Of a stretch of 64,000 nt of DNA, positions 1-8,800 are shown piece by piece. The DNA comes from Alistipes sp. (GTDB lineage: Bacteria > Bacteroidota > Bacteroidia > Bacteroidales > Rikenellaceae). The stretch is from positions 1-64,000 of the forward strand of contig JAGAPT010000036.1 of assembly GCA_017623115.1 (NCBI GenBank), in the 5' to 3' direction. The position numbers and the translations under genes were made by a program. The notes beneath the pieces were generated by a model. It did not search any database. It worked only from the letters and a program-made list of their open reading frames with translations, and was not told where the DNA came from. The first letter of the stretch is position 1, and each line of letters begins with the position of its first letter.

Positions 1-233
1 CGGGCTGCGGGAGCCGACGGAGCGGCCGTCTGCGACGTAATCTGGGCACTATTGGCCGCCTTCGGTGCGGCAGCCACCTGCGGCTTCACCTGGGCTGCGC
101 CCTTGCCGCCTTCGATCTCCACCTCGTAGTGGTTTCCATTCACGGTCACGCGAGCCAGCGTCGACTGCTCGTTAATCTCGTCAATCTGGACGTTATAGGT
201 GTGACCATTGATTTTCAATGCGTAATCTTTCAT
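1..233 (-). CDS. Biotin carboxyl carrier subunit, partial
   Basis: The N-terminal part of a biotin/lipoyl carrier protein runs off the left edge. It begins MKDYALKINGHTYNV, followed by a short beta-rich segment and then an Ala/Pro/Gln-rich flexible linker. This is the usual architecture of the small biotin carrier of Na+-pumping methylmalonyl-CoA or oxaloacetate decarboxylases. The biotinylated MKM domain would lie outside the window. It follows the OadG-like gene by 11 bp, so it is the fourth gene of the epimerase-carboxyltransferase operon. The family call rests on the linker and context rather than on the biotin site itself. Confidence 0.8.
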   Translation of the reverse strand, partial: MKDYALKINGHTYNVQIDEINEQSTLARVTVNGNHYEVEIEGGKGAAQVKPQVAAAPKAANSAQITSQTAAPSAPAA

Positions 234-244
234 ACTCTTTTTGC

Positions 245-601
245 TTATTTCTTGTCAGGCATTTGGGTTAAGCCGTGAATCTTCGAGTTCCACGGCGAGT
301 AGGCGCGTTTCACGCTCAGGATGGTCAGTACCTCCGACTCACGGTCATGCAGCGCACTCTTGTAGAGTTTCAGCGCGGTGGTGATGGCGGCAACCTCCTC
401 CTCGTGGAGCTGACCCTCCGATACGGGTTTCGTCTCCACCTTGGCCATCTTGTGCTGCGGCTTCTCGGCGAAGACAACGCCGAAAGCCTTCATCACAAAG
501 ACCAGCAGAACCAGTACGCCAAAGACCAGCGCAATGCTGATGAGTGTCGTCCAAATGATCTCCGACCAACCCCAGCCTGTTACTGCTAATAAATTCATCA
601 T
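245..601 (-). CDS. OadG-like small membrane subunit of Na+-pumping decarboxylase
   Basis: A 118-residue protein with one N-terminal membrane helix (about residues 12-40, rich in Ile, Val and Leu) followed by a basic, then mixed-charge tail. This matches the gamma/delta subunit of sodium-pump decarboxylases (OadG/MmdD family), which tethers the carboxyltransferase and biotin carrier to the membrane beta subunit. The tail contains EVAAITTAL, a pattern typical of these subunits. It sits between the carboxyltransferase gene and the biotin carrier, as in methylmalonyl-CoA decarboxylase operons. Two adjacent ATG codons (599-601 and 596-598) could start it. Confidence 0.8.
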   Translation of the reverse strand: MMNLLAVTGWGWSEIIWTTLISIALVFGVLVLLVFVMKAFGVVFAEKPQHKMAKVETKPVSEGQLHEEEVAAITTALKLYKSALHDRESEVLTILSVKRAYSPWNSKIHGLTQMPDKK

Positions 602-630
602 AGCCTAATAACTTGTGTTGTTGTGTAGGA

Positions 631-2196
631 TTACAAAGGAATGTTCGAGTGCTTCTTCGCGGGGTTCTGCAAACGCTTCGTAGCGAGCGACTGCAGGGCG
701 CGAATGATGCGGAAGCGCGTGTTGCGCGGCTCAATCACATCGTCGATATAGCCGTAGCGGGCGGCGTTGTAGGGGTTCGAGAACTTCTCGTTGTACTCGG
801 CCTCCTTCTCGGCGATGAACTTGGCACGCTCCTCGGGCTTGTCGGCCAGCTCCTTGAGCTCCTTGCCATACAATACCTCGACAGCACCGCTGGCACCCAT
901 CACGGCAATCTCGGCCGAGGGCCATGCGTAGTTGATGTCGCCACGGATGTGCTTCGACGACATGACGATGTAGGCACCACCATAGGCCTTGCGCAGCGTA
1001 ACGGTTACCTTCGGCACCGTAGCCTCGCAGTAGGCGAACAGGAGCTTTGCACCGTGCGTAATCACACCGCCATACTCCTGCGTCGTACCCGGCAGGAAGC
1101 CCGGCACGTCGACCAACGTCACGAGCGGAATGTTGAAGGCATCGCAGAAACGCACGAAGCGGGCTGCCTTGCGCGAAGCGTTGATGTCGAGCACACCGGC
1201 CATGAACTTGGGCTGGTTGGCGATGATACCCACGGCCTGACCATTGAAGCGGGCGAAGCAGGTGATGATGTTCTTGGCATAGCCTGCGGCCTGCTCCAGA
1301 TACTCGCCGTTGTCGACGATGGCCTTGATCACCTCGGTCATGTCGTAGGGCTTGTTGATGTTGTCGGGGATAATCTCGTTGAGCGAATCCTCCAGACGGG
1401 TCGGCAGGTCGGTGCATACGGCCAGCGGCGTATCCTCCATGTTGTTCTGCGGCATGTAGGAGAGGAGCTGCTTGATAATCGAGATACCCTCCTCCTCCGT
1501 GTCGACGGCGAACTGGGCTACACCCGACTTCGTGGTGTGCATCGTAGCACCACCCAGCTGCTCCTGCGTCACATCCTCACCCGTCACGGTCTTCACCACC
1601 TTCGGGCCCGTGAGGAACATGTTCGAGGTCTCCTTCTTCATGATGATGAAGTCGGTCAGTGCGGGCGAATAGACGGCACCACCGGCGCAAGGACCGAAGA
1701 TAGCCGAAATCTGCGGGATGACACCCGAGGCCATCACGTTGCGCTGGAAGATGTTGGCATAGCCGGCCAGGGCGTTGACACCCTCCTGGATGCGGGCACC
1801 ACCCGAGTCGTTCAGACCGATGCAGGGTGCGCCGTTGCGCATGGCCATATCCATGATTTTGCAAATCTTGTCGGCCATCGAGAGCGACAGCGAACCTGCC
1901 GTTACCGTAAAGTCCTGTGCGAAGACATAGACCAGGCGGCCGGCAATCGTACCGTAACCGGTTACCACGCCATCACCGAAGGTGTGGCTCTTGTCCATGC
2001 CGAAGTCGTAGCAGCGGTGCGTCACGAACATATCGAACTCCTCGAACGAACCCTCGTCCAAGAGCATCTGGATACGCTCGCGGGCCGTGTACTTGCCTTT
2101 GGCATGCTGTGCTTCGATGCGCTTCTGACCGCCACCCATGCGAGCCGTCTCGCGGTTGTCGATCAGTTTGTTGATTTTTGCTTGAATCTCGCTCAT
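631..2196 (-). CDS. mmdA: Methylmalonyl-CoA decarboxylase / acyl-CoA carboxylase carboxyltransferase subunit
   Basis: A 521-residue carboxyltransferase of the propionyl/methylmalonyl-CoA family, which transfers the carboxyl group between methylmalonyl-CoA and biotin. Visible hallmarks are the N-terminal [16 protein letters not shown] region, [14 protein letters not shown] (oxyanion Gly-Gly), [16 protein letters not shown], and in the second crotonase half [16 protein letters not shown] and [10 protein letters not shown]. The start MSEIQAKI is chosen because the 18 codons upstream are basic and not family-like. Operon neighbours (epimerase upstream, OadG-like and biotin carrier downstream) favour the Na+-pumping decarboxylase that completes propionate formation from succinate. 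A propionyl-CoA carboxylase role cannot be excluded from sequence alone. Confidence 0.92.
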   Translation of the reverse strand: MSEIQAKINKLIDNRETARMGGGQKRIEAQHAKGKYTARERIQMLLDEGSFEEFDMFVTHRCYDFGMDKSHTFGDGVVTGYGTIAGRLVYVFAQDFTVTAGSLSLSMADKICKIMDMAMRNGAPCIGLNDSGGARIQEGVNALAGYANIFQRNVMASGVIPQISAIFGPCAGGAVYSPALTDFIIMKKETSNMFLTGPKVVKTVTGEDVTQEQLGGATMHTTKSGVAQFAVDTEEEGISIIKQLLSYMPQNNMEDTPLAVCTDLPTRLEDSLNEIIPDNINKPYDMTEVIKAIVDNGEYLEQAAGYAKNIITCFARFNGQAVGIIANQPKFMAGVLDINASRKAARFVRFCDAFNIPLVTLVDVPGFLPGTTQEYGGVITHGAKLLFAYCEATVPKVTVTLRKAYGGAYIVMSSKHIRGDINYAWPSAEIAVMGASGAVEVLYGKELKELADKPEERAKFIAEKEAEYNEKFSNPYNAARYGYIDDVIEPRNTRFRIIRALQSLATKRLQNPAKKHSNIPL

Positions 2197-2228
2197 AGCT
2201 TTTCGTGTGTGTGTAAATCGTTGTTGGA

Positions 2229-2639
2229 TTATTTGTTTTTGTTCTCGCACAACTCCGTCAGGATACCCTGCGTCGATTTGGGGTGGAGGAAGGCGATGGT
2301 GAGCCCCTCGGCACCCTTGCGCGGGGTCTTGTCGATCAGACGGATACCTTGTGCCTCGGCGTCGGCCAGCTGCTCCTCGATGTTCTCGCAGGCGAGAGCC
2401 ATGTGGTGGATACCGATGCCCTTGTTCTCGATGAACTTGGCGATGGTCGACTCCTCCGAGGTGGGCTCGAGGAGCTCAATCTTCGTCTGACCCAGCATAA
2501 AGAAGGCTGTACGAACCTTTTGGTCGGCCACCTCTTCGATGGCATAACACTTCAGACCCAGCACGTTCTCCCAGTAGGGGATTGCCTCGTCCAGGCTCTT
2601 GACGGCAACGCCAAGGTGCTCAATGTGAGATACTTTCAT
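2229..2639 (-). CDS. mce: Methylmalonyl-CoA epimerase
   Basis: A 136-residue vicinal-oxygen-chelate (glyoxalase-fold) protein that interconverts (R)- and (S)-methylmalonyl-CoA. It begins [19 protein letters not shown], where the first metal-binding His (HLGVAV) is visible. It then has KIELLEPT with a metal-ligand Glu and [14 protein letters not shown] with the second His pair. The length is normal for the family. The start at 2639 excludes a basic 23-residue extension. It is the first gene of the operon, 32 bp upstream of the carboxyltransferase, and has a canonical Bacteroidetes promoter just upstream. Confidence 0.93.
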   Translation of the reverse strand: MKVSHIEHLGVAVKSLDEAIPYWENVLGLKCYAIEEVADQKVRTAFFMLGQTKIELLEPTSEESTIAKFIENKGIGIHHMALACENIEEQLADAEAQGIRLIDKTPRKGAEGLTIAFLHPKSTQGILTELCENKNK

Positions 2640-2705
2640 GATGTTTGTTTGTTTTGAAAAGTGAATTATTTGTGTGAATATCTTTCGGTTTCGTTTTTTG
2701 GCACA

Positions 2706-2737
2706 CAAAGTTACACCAAATAAATGGGAAAGGCAAA
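2706..2737 (-). promoter_or_regulatory. Promoter of the epimerase-decarboxylase operon
   Basis: Read on the minus strand: TTTG at 2737-2734, 20 bases, then TAACTTTG at 2713-2706. This fits the Bacteroidetes -33/-7 consensus. Transcription would start near 2699 and give a leader of about 60 nt before the epimerase ATG at 2639. The -33 box directly abuts the outer edge of the left inverted-repeat arm. Confidence 0.75.
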
Positions 2738-2739
2738 CT

Positions 2740-2978
2740 TTGGGGGAGGAGATTTTTGGGAGATTTTTGGGGGAGTTTTGGGAGGATTGGGAGTTTTGAG
2801 AGGATTGGGAATTTTGCGAGGCGGGTAAAAAAGAGGAGGCGGAAAAAACAGGGGCGGGTAAAGAGAGGAGGTGGCGGGTAAAAAAAGCGTGGAGGTGGGA
2901 GTGTGTAACGTGTAACGTGTAACGCGTAACAAGGGCAGGGTGGTGTGTTACGGCGTTACGGCGTTACGGGTGTTACGC
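2740..2978. repeat. Left arm of inverted repeat flanking the ATPase gene
   Basis: This arm has three layers. 2745-2818 is rich in GGGAGTTTTGGGA-type units. 2820-2895 repeats GGCGGGTAAA and GAGGAGG units. 2903-2978 is a core with GTGTAACGTGTAACGCGTAAC-like units followed by the opposite orientation GTTACGGCGTTACGGCG. In reverse complement the same layers occur in the same order at 4383-4578. The core matches almost base for base over about 70 bp, while the outer layers are more diverged. No gene is credible here: the ORFs that cross it are Pro/Ser/Lys-rich low-complexity frames. Confidence 0.85.
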
Positions 2979-2983
2979 GGTCG

Positions 2984-3031
2984 TTGTCTTGTGCTGTTGT
3001 GCTGTTGTTGTCTTGTGCTGTTGTGCTGTTG
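2984..3031. repeat. 24-bp exact tandem duplication
   Basis: Two exact adjacent copies of a 24-base unit (2984-3007 and 3008-3031), made of TTGTCTTG and TGCTGTTG words. They lie between the GTTACG core and the CCCGCC-rich layer of the inner repeat block. No coding role is apparent. Confidence 0.85.
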
Positions 3032-3051
3032 TGCGGTTTCGGCTGTTGCAT

Positions 3052-3150
3052 CTTTTCCCCGCCCCCTCTTTCTACCCGCCTTTTACCCGCCTTCTCTTTC
3101 TACCCGCCTCGCAAATCTCCCAAAATTCACAAAACTCCCAAAACTCAAAT
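3052..3150. repeat. Inner copy of CCCGCC / CAAAACTCCC repeat layer
   Basis: TTTCTACCCGCC and TTTTACCCGCC units, then CCCAAAATTCACAAAACTCCC, in the same orientation as the right arm at 4460-4565 and inverted relative to 2745-2895. Together with 2740-2978 it makes the left side a head-to-head pair of repeat units. The stretch 2640-3321 therefore holds two promoters and these repeats but no supportable gene. Confidence 0.8.
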
Positions 3151-3176
3151 AATTTAACTTTTTTTCACCAAAAGAC

Positions 3177-3207
3177 TTGACAACGCCCTTTTTGTGTTGT
3201 ATATTTG
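3177..3207 (+). promoter_or_regulatory. Promoter of the RepA-like ATPase gene
   Basis: TTG at 3177-3179, 20 bases, then TATATTTG at 3200-3207, a clean match to the Bacteroidetes -33/-7 pattern. The predicted start of transcription near 3214 leaves a leader of about 108 nt before the ATG at 3322. The promoter lies inside the element, between the inner repeat block and the gene. Confidence 0.75.
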
Positions 3208-3321
3208 CAGTGGATATCCGCCCCTTTGTGCGACGGGGAGGCGTGGCCGTCGAATCCTTATGACACGCCAATAGCACCGCACAGCCTATCTTTTTCGTCT
3301 AAACATCCAATTTTTTCAACC

Positions 3322-4395
3322 ATGAGCACTACTGACATGAATCAGCAGCAGGGGAAGGCTATGCCTGTTGCATCACAGTCAAACAATTTAACCAAAGCGA
3401 AGCCCTTTCAAGGCACCTATGCGCAGTTGCAGGAGCGCATCAACACCTCCAAATTGGCCCCCTACCGACTCGATTTGAGCAAGGAGCTGCAGGAGCCCGA
3501 ACCGGTACTGACCATCGGGGGCTACTGCGTCTGCTCGCGCGGCAACCTCTCGACCATCGTCGGTGAGGCCAAGAGCAAGAAGACCTTCCTGGCATCGGCC
3601 CTGATAGGCTCGATGTTGGCCTACAACAACGACCGCAGCCGTCCGATTCCCCTCGTAGGTCGCTCGATGTTGCAGCGGGTCGTATGGCTCGACACCGAGC
3701 AGTCGGAACTCCATGTGCGACGTGTGGCCGACCGCATCAACCGCATCATGGGGTTTCGTGCCACGGAGAACTTCCCCGAGGATATTCGTATCAGTTACTA
3801 CGCCCTGCGCGAGGTGGAGCCCAAGGCTCGTTTCGAGATGCTGTGTGAGGCGTTGGAGCTGATACACCCCTCGGTGGTCGTCATCGACGGCATTGCCGAC
3901 CTGCAACGCAATACGAACGACCTGGAGGAGAGCGACCGCCTGGTGGGGCAGTTGATGGCCCTCTCGACCCTCTACGACTGCCACATCCTGAATGTCTTGC
4001 ACACCAATCCGGGTACGGATAAGGCGCGTGGACACCTCGGCTCGTCGCTCCAGCGCAAATCCGAGAGTGTGCTCTTCGTGCATCGGGTCGGTGATAGTTC
4101 GATTGTCGAGCCGCAGTTCTGCCGCAACGAACCCTTCGAACGCTTCGCCTTTCGGGTCAATGAGGAGGGTCTTCCGGTGCGCTGCGAACTGCCCACCGAG
4201 CCGGCGACCCGCGAAAATGAGGTGGTCAGCATCGTGCGTGAGATCTATGGCGGCTCGATCCAGCGACAGGTGCTGATGAACCATCTCGAGCAGCAGGGGC
4301 TGACCCGCAACTCGGCCTCGATGCGCATCCATCGTGCCGTGCAGAGCGGACGGCTCACAACCGACGGGGAACAGCTCACGCTCGTAACGCCGTAA
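3322..4395 (+). CDS. RepA-like (RecA-fold) AAA ATPase
   Basis: A 357-residue RecA-fold ATPase resembling the RepA/DnaB-like helicases of plasmids and mobile elements. The Walker A is degenerate-looking but usable (GEAKSKKTF, near residue 80). LVVWLDTEQS-like sequence follows strand 2, Walker B is VVVIDGIADL (near 186), and HTNPGTDKARGHLGSSLQRK is a sensor-like segment. The C-terminal 60 residues look like a winged helix (VLMNHLEQQGLTRNSASMRIH). The ATG at 3322 is chosen; codons upstream to 3205 overlap the promoter leader. The stop codon and last four codons lie inside the right GTAACG repeat core. It is a single-gene unit between long inverted repeats. The replication, transposition or defence role is unknown. 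Confidence 0.8.
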   Translation: MSTTDMNQQQGKAMPVASQSNNLTKAKPFQGTYAQLQERINTSKLAPYRLDLSKELQEPEPVLTIGGYCVCSRGNLSTIVGEAKSKKTFLASALIGSMLAYNNDRSRPIPLVGRSMLQRVVWLDTEQSELHVRRVADRINRIMGFRATENFPEDIRISYYALREVEPKARFEMLCEALELIHPSVVVIDGIADLQRNTNDLEESDRLVGQLMALSTLYDCHILNVLHTNPGTDKARGHLGSSLQRKSESVLFVHRVGDSSIVEPQFCRNEPFERFAFRVNEEGLPVRCELPTEPATRENEVVSIVREIYGGSIQRQVLMNHLEQQGLTRNSASMRIHRAVQSGRLTTDGEQLTLVTP

Positions 4396-4578
4396 CGCCG
4401 TAACGCCGTAACACACCACCGTGCCCGTGTTACGCGTTACACGTTACACGACCCCATCCTCTTTTTTCCCGCCACCTCCTCTTTCTACCCGCCTTTTACC
4501 CGCCCCCTCTTTCTACCCGCCTCTCAAAATTCCCAAAACTCCCAAAATTCCCACTCCTCCCAAAAACTCGATTTTGAA
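4383..4578. repeat. Right arm of inverted repeat flanking the ATPase gene
   Basis: The core at 4383-4450 (CGTAACGCCGTAACGCC units, then GTTACGCGTTACACG) is followed by CCCGCC-rich units (4460-4525) and CAAAACTCCC-type units (4526-4565). It is the reverse complement, layer by layer, of 2740-2978. The arm ends at the -33 box of the meaB promoter, just as the left arm ends at the -33 box of the epimerase operon. Confidence 0.85.
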
Positions 4579-4603
4579 TTCTACTTTTTGCATTGTATTT
4601 TTG
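4574..4603 (+). promoter_or_regulatory. meaB promoter, very short leader
   Basis: TTG at 4574-4576, 19 bases, TATTTTTG at 4596-4603. Transcription should begin near 4609-4611, which leaves only about ten bases before the meaB ATG at 4620. An out-of-frame ATG at 4612 lies in that leader. Confidence 0.7.
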
Positions 4604-4619
4604 CAAAAAAAATGGAGCC

Positions 4620-5732
4620 ATGTCGTTCACGAAGATTAACCACTACGAACACGCGTATGCCGAGCATCACCACGACACTGCCCTGCAGGTGACGGAGGGT
4701 GTTGCCGACCAGCCGATTATCAACCCTTACCTGAAGCGTCGCAAGAAGCGTCAACTCTCGACCGAGGAGTACATCGAGGGGATTCTGCGGGGCGATATCA
4801 CCATCCTTTCGCAGGCCATCACGCTTGTCGAGTCGTCGAATCCCGAGCACTATGCCCAGGCGCAGGCCATCATCGAGGGGTGTCTGCCCCATGCCGGACG
4901 GTCGATTCGCATCGGCATCACGGGCGTTCCGGGTGCGGGTAAGTCGACCTGGATTGAGGCGGTGGGCAACATGGTGACGCGCCTCCATCATCGCCTGGCG
5001 GTGCTGGCCATCGACCCCTCGTCGGAGCGTAGCGGCGGCTCGATTTTGGGCGACAAGACCCGCATGAACACCATCGCCACGAACCCCGACATCTACATCC
5101 GCCCCTCCCCCTCGGCAGGTTCGTTGGGAGGCGTGGCACGCAAGACCCGTGAGACGGTGGTGCTGTGTGAGGCGGCGGGCTACGACGTGATTTTCATCGA
5201 GACGGTGGGTGTGGGTCAGTCCGAGACGGCCGTACACTCGATGGTCGACATGTTCCTGCTGCTGCAGATTTCGGGTGCGGGTGATGAGTTGCAGGGCATC
5301 AAGCGCGGCATCATGGAGATGGCCGATATGATGGTCATCACGAAGGCCGATGGCGAGAATATCCACAAGGCGGAGTTGGCCAAGACGCAGTATCAGGCCG
5401 CCTTGCGCCTCTTCCCGACCCCCGAGTCGGGCTATAAGCCGCAGGTCTACTGCTGTTCGTCGGTGGCCGAGACGGGCTTGGAGGAGGTGTGGAAGGGCGT
5501 GGAGCACTACATCGACCACATCGAGCGCAACGGCTACTTCCGCCACAACCGCAACCGGCAGAATAAGTATTGGATGTACGAGAGCATCAACGAGGCACTG
5601 CACACCTCGTTCTACCACAACCCGACCATCGCTGCCCGCATCGAGGAGCTCGAGGCCCGGGTGCTGGAGGATAAAGTCTCCTCGTTCATCGCCGCCAAGG
5701 AGCTGCTCGACCTCTACTTCCAGAAGGAGTAG
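4620..5732 (+). CDS. meaB: Methylmalonyl-CoA mutase-associated GTPase MeaB
   Basis: A 370-residue G3E-family GTPase that chaperones cobalamin loading and protects methylmalonyl-CoA mutase. Seen: P-loop GVPGAGKST (near residue 102), LAVLAIDPSSERSGGSILGDKTRM, RPSPSAGSLGGVARKT, the IETVGVGQSE switch region, and MMVITKADGEN as the base-specificity motif. The C-terminal dimerization helix is rich in Glu and Leu. The start MSFTKINHY is chosen because the nine codons upstream overlap the promoter's -7 box. It serves the same pathway as the operon at 1-2639, but the mutase genes are not in the window. It converges on the HTCS gene, and a terminator hairpin lies between them. Confidence 0.95.
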   Translation: MSFTKINHYEHAYAEHHHDTALQVTEGVADQPIINPYLKRRKKRQLSTEEYIEGILRGDITILSQAITLVESSNPEHYAQAQAIIEGCLPHAGRSIRIGITGVPGAGKSTWIEAVGNMVTRLHHRLAVLAIDPSSERSGGSILGDKTRMNTIATNPDIYIRPSPSAGSLGGVARKTRETVVLCEAAGYDVIFIETVGVGQSETAVHSMVDMFLLLQISGAGDELQGIKRGIMEMADMMVITKADGENIHKAELAKTQYQAALRLFPTPESGYKPQVYCCSSVAETGLEEVWKGVEHYIDHIERNGYFRHNRNRQNKYWMYESINEALHTSFYHNPTIAARIEELEARVLEDKVSSFIAAKELLDLYFQKE

Positions 5733-5754
5733 GGGCGGGGGAGCAACGCACGAC

Positions 5755-5790
5755 AAAGGGAGCCATCGTATGCGGCTCCCTTTGCAGTTT
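5755..5790. terminator. Terminator between meaB and the HTCS gene
   Basis: AAAGGGAGCC (5755-5764) pairs with GGCTCCCTTT (5774-5783) over a 9-base loop, followed on the plus strand by GCAGTTTTC. It lies in the 71-bp gap between convergent genes. The U-tract is modest, so efficiency is uncertain. Confidence 0.7.
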
Positions 5791-5803
5791 TCTACCACAA
5801 CGC

Positions 5804-8800
5804 TTACGGCTCGGTTGCAGGGCTCTGTTGGTTGAACTTGTCGAGATACTCTTTGGGGGTGAATCCGAATCGCTTGCGAAACAGACGGGTGTAGTAGTTG
5901 GGCGAGGAGAACCCCGAAGCATAGGCTACCTCCGAAATACGTTGGCCGGATTTGAGCAACGACAACGATTTGTCGAGTCGATAGCGGTTGATGTACTCTG
6001 TAGCGGACATGCCCGTCAGACTCTTGAATTTGAGGTAGAACTGCGTGCGGCTCATGCCGGCATCGGCCATCAGTTCATTGACCGAAAAATACTCGTTGGC
6101 GAAGTTATTCTTCAGAATCGTGTCGATACGCGTCATGAATTTGACATCGTAAGGATTGTTGGTCAATTCGGTTGTTTCAGCCTTCCCCGCGATGTAGCGA
6201 CGCACCAACTGCTCACGTGACTGAATCAGATTGCGCACCTGCTCCTGTAACACCGAAGGGCGAAAGGGCTTCTCGAGGTAGAAATCGGCCCCCATGCGGT
6301 AGCTTTCCATGGCACTATCGGACTTGGCTGTTAGCAACAACACCTGAATATGCGAGGTTGCGATGTGCTCTTTGATGCGTTGCGTGAATTCATAACCATT
6401 CATCACGGGCATCATCACATCGCTGATAATGAGGTCGGGAATTCGTTTCTGGGCGATCGCCCAACCCTCTTGACCATTGGTAGCAGTCAGCACCTGATAC
6501 TCCTCCTGGAAGAGCTCCTGGTAGAAGTGTAGCAACTCGGGTTCATCCTCAACAATGAGCAGGGTCGACCGCTTGGCTGCCTTGGCCGGCCTCGGAGTAG
6601 GTGCGTTGACCGCCTCGAAGGTGCGTTCATGATCGATGGATAGGAAGTGGTAGTCGCCTATGTAGGCTTTATCGGCACGATTGGGTGAGATTTGCTCGGG
6701 CGCAAAGCGTGATGGGTCGACGCAGAGCGTGACACAGAAGCAACTCCCCTTATTGGGGGTGCTGTGGACCTCGATGGTGCCTTTGTGCTGCTCGACCAAT
6801 TCGCGTGTCAGCGCCAATCCGATGCCGAATCCGGTCTGCCCTTTGCGCTCCCACTCGTTGATTTGGTAGTAGGCCTCGAAGATGTGCTCGAGTTCGTGCT
6901 CCTCGATACCGATGCCGGTATCTTCGACTGTGATACGCAACATCTGCTTATCGGCTATGGTGAGTAGCTGCGAGGTAAACGAAATGCTCCCATGAGGAGT
7001 ATATTTGAAGGCATTGGAGAGGAGGTTGAAAACGATTTTCTCGACATCTTGCGGTGAGAACCATACGGTGTGTTCCGCCTTTGCAATGGAGACGCGGAAG
7101 TCGATTCCGCGCTCCTCGGCCAAGAGTTGGAACTCATCGGTGATTTCCAATAGGAAGGCCTGCGCATCGCCTTCGCGCACCCGGATGGTTTTCTGTAAGG
7201 TTTTGATTTTGGCGAAGAGCAGCAACTCGTCAACTAACAACTTCATTTTCGTGGCATTGCGGGCTAACAAACGCATGCGGCGTTCGGTGTCGCCTGCAAA
7301 CATTCCTTTCTCGATCATCGCCTCCAACGGTCCGATGATTAGACTGATCGGGATGCGCAATTGATGTGAAATATTGGCAAAGAAGTTGAGTTGCATACGA
7401 TGCATCTCCTCGGCATTTTTGCGCTCCAATTGTTCGGCAAGGGCCGTTGTGTGTCGCTTTTGACGGATGCGGAACAGATGCCAGCAATAAAATAACAGGG
7501 CTAACGCCAGGATGAGATATCCAATGCAAAATGCGGTCGAACGATAGAAGGGTGGCTCGACAATGATGCGTAGCGAGGTAATGGGTTCATCGCCCTTCCA
7601 GCGGTTGTTGAACGACGCCTTTAATTGCAGCAGATACTCGCCGGCCATCAGATTGGCCAGATTGATGTGTTTCTGCGAACCTACATAGTCCCAATGCGTC
7701 TCGGAACCGAAACTTGTGGCAAACGAGAGACTCGAAGCGTGGCTGATGGTGGGCACTGTGTAACTGATGGTGAGCGATTTGGCCTGCGAACTATTGAGTC
7801 GGATGACACCGCCGTCCTCGATGGGGCGTGTTTCAACTGCTTGGGTGTCGAGGTCCACTACGCCTCCTTGAACACGAAGTGCGGTGAACTCGACCTTGGC
7901 CTGATTCGACGAGAACTGCAACGAATCGGGATGGAAGGCAATCATGCCGTTGATGGTACCGAAATAGAGATAGCCATCGGGGTCGCGATAGACCGAGTTG
8001 TTGCTGAATTGCTTGTTGGGCAGACCCTCGCTGACCGAATAATTGACGAAGGTCGAAGAGAGATGGTCGAAACAACTCAATCCATTGTCGGTACTGATCC
8101 AGATGTTGCCGTGATTATCCTCGATAACCGAATAGACCGTATTGGATAGCAGCAGGTCTTCGGTTGTGTAGTTGGTGAATCGTTCGGTCTGTAAGTCGTA
8201 GCGGAACAAGCCGTGATGGTTGGTTGATATCCAGAGCATGCGACGGCTGTCCTGATAGATGTAGTTGATGTATTTATTGGCACGAATTGGCTCGCCTACA
8301 GCATCAAAGAGCTTGACCTCTTTCATGTGCTGTAACTCTTTGAGATAGCAGAACAAACCTTGCGAATGGGTAGCAATCCAGACATTTCCTTCGTCATCCA
8401 TGCGCAGATGGTTTATCATCTGCTTGCGGAATCGGCCGGGTTCGAATTGTACGAAATGGTTCTTCTGCTCGTTGTAGAGGGTCAAGCCGCTGCCGGTGCC
8501 GACCCATAGGCGACCATCTTGGTCCTCCAAGAGGGAGAGGATACGGTTTGTTGAGAGCCCCGGGTATTGCTCAACGGTAAACTGTTTGAAGTGGTTGTTT
8601 TTGGGAGTGTAGCAATAGAGTCCGTTGGAGGTGGTACCAATCCATAAACGCCCCCGTTTATCCCACAACAGCGCATACGGATTCGAGCTCTCTTGGCCGG
8701 GGATCGAGATGGTTTGGATGGTATTCTTCGCCCAAAGCAGTTTGTTGAGATTCCCATCCTCGGTGGCAATCCATAGGTTGCCGGCTTGGTCGGGGAGTAT

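Noticed and set aside
613..2490. 625-codon frame antisense to the decarboxylase and epimerase genes
   Set aside because: It spans two genuine genes and their junction and has no motifs; it is a by-product of biased codon use.
2903..2978. Possible CRISPR or tRNA-like repeat
   Set aside because: Repeat units are adjacent and 8-10 bp long with no spacers, and no cas genes or cloverleaf are present.
2711..3180. Several 60-75-codon Pro-, Ser- or Cys-rich frames
   Set aside because: All are translations of the simple repeats in both strands, with no conserved residues.
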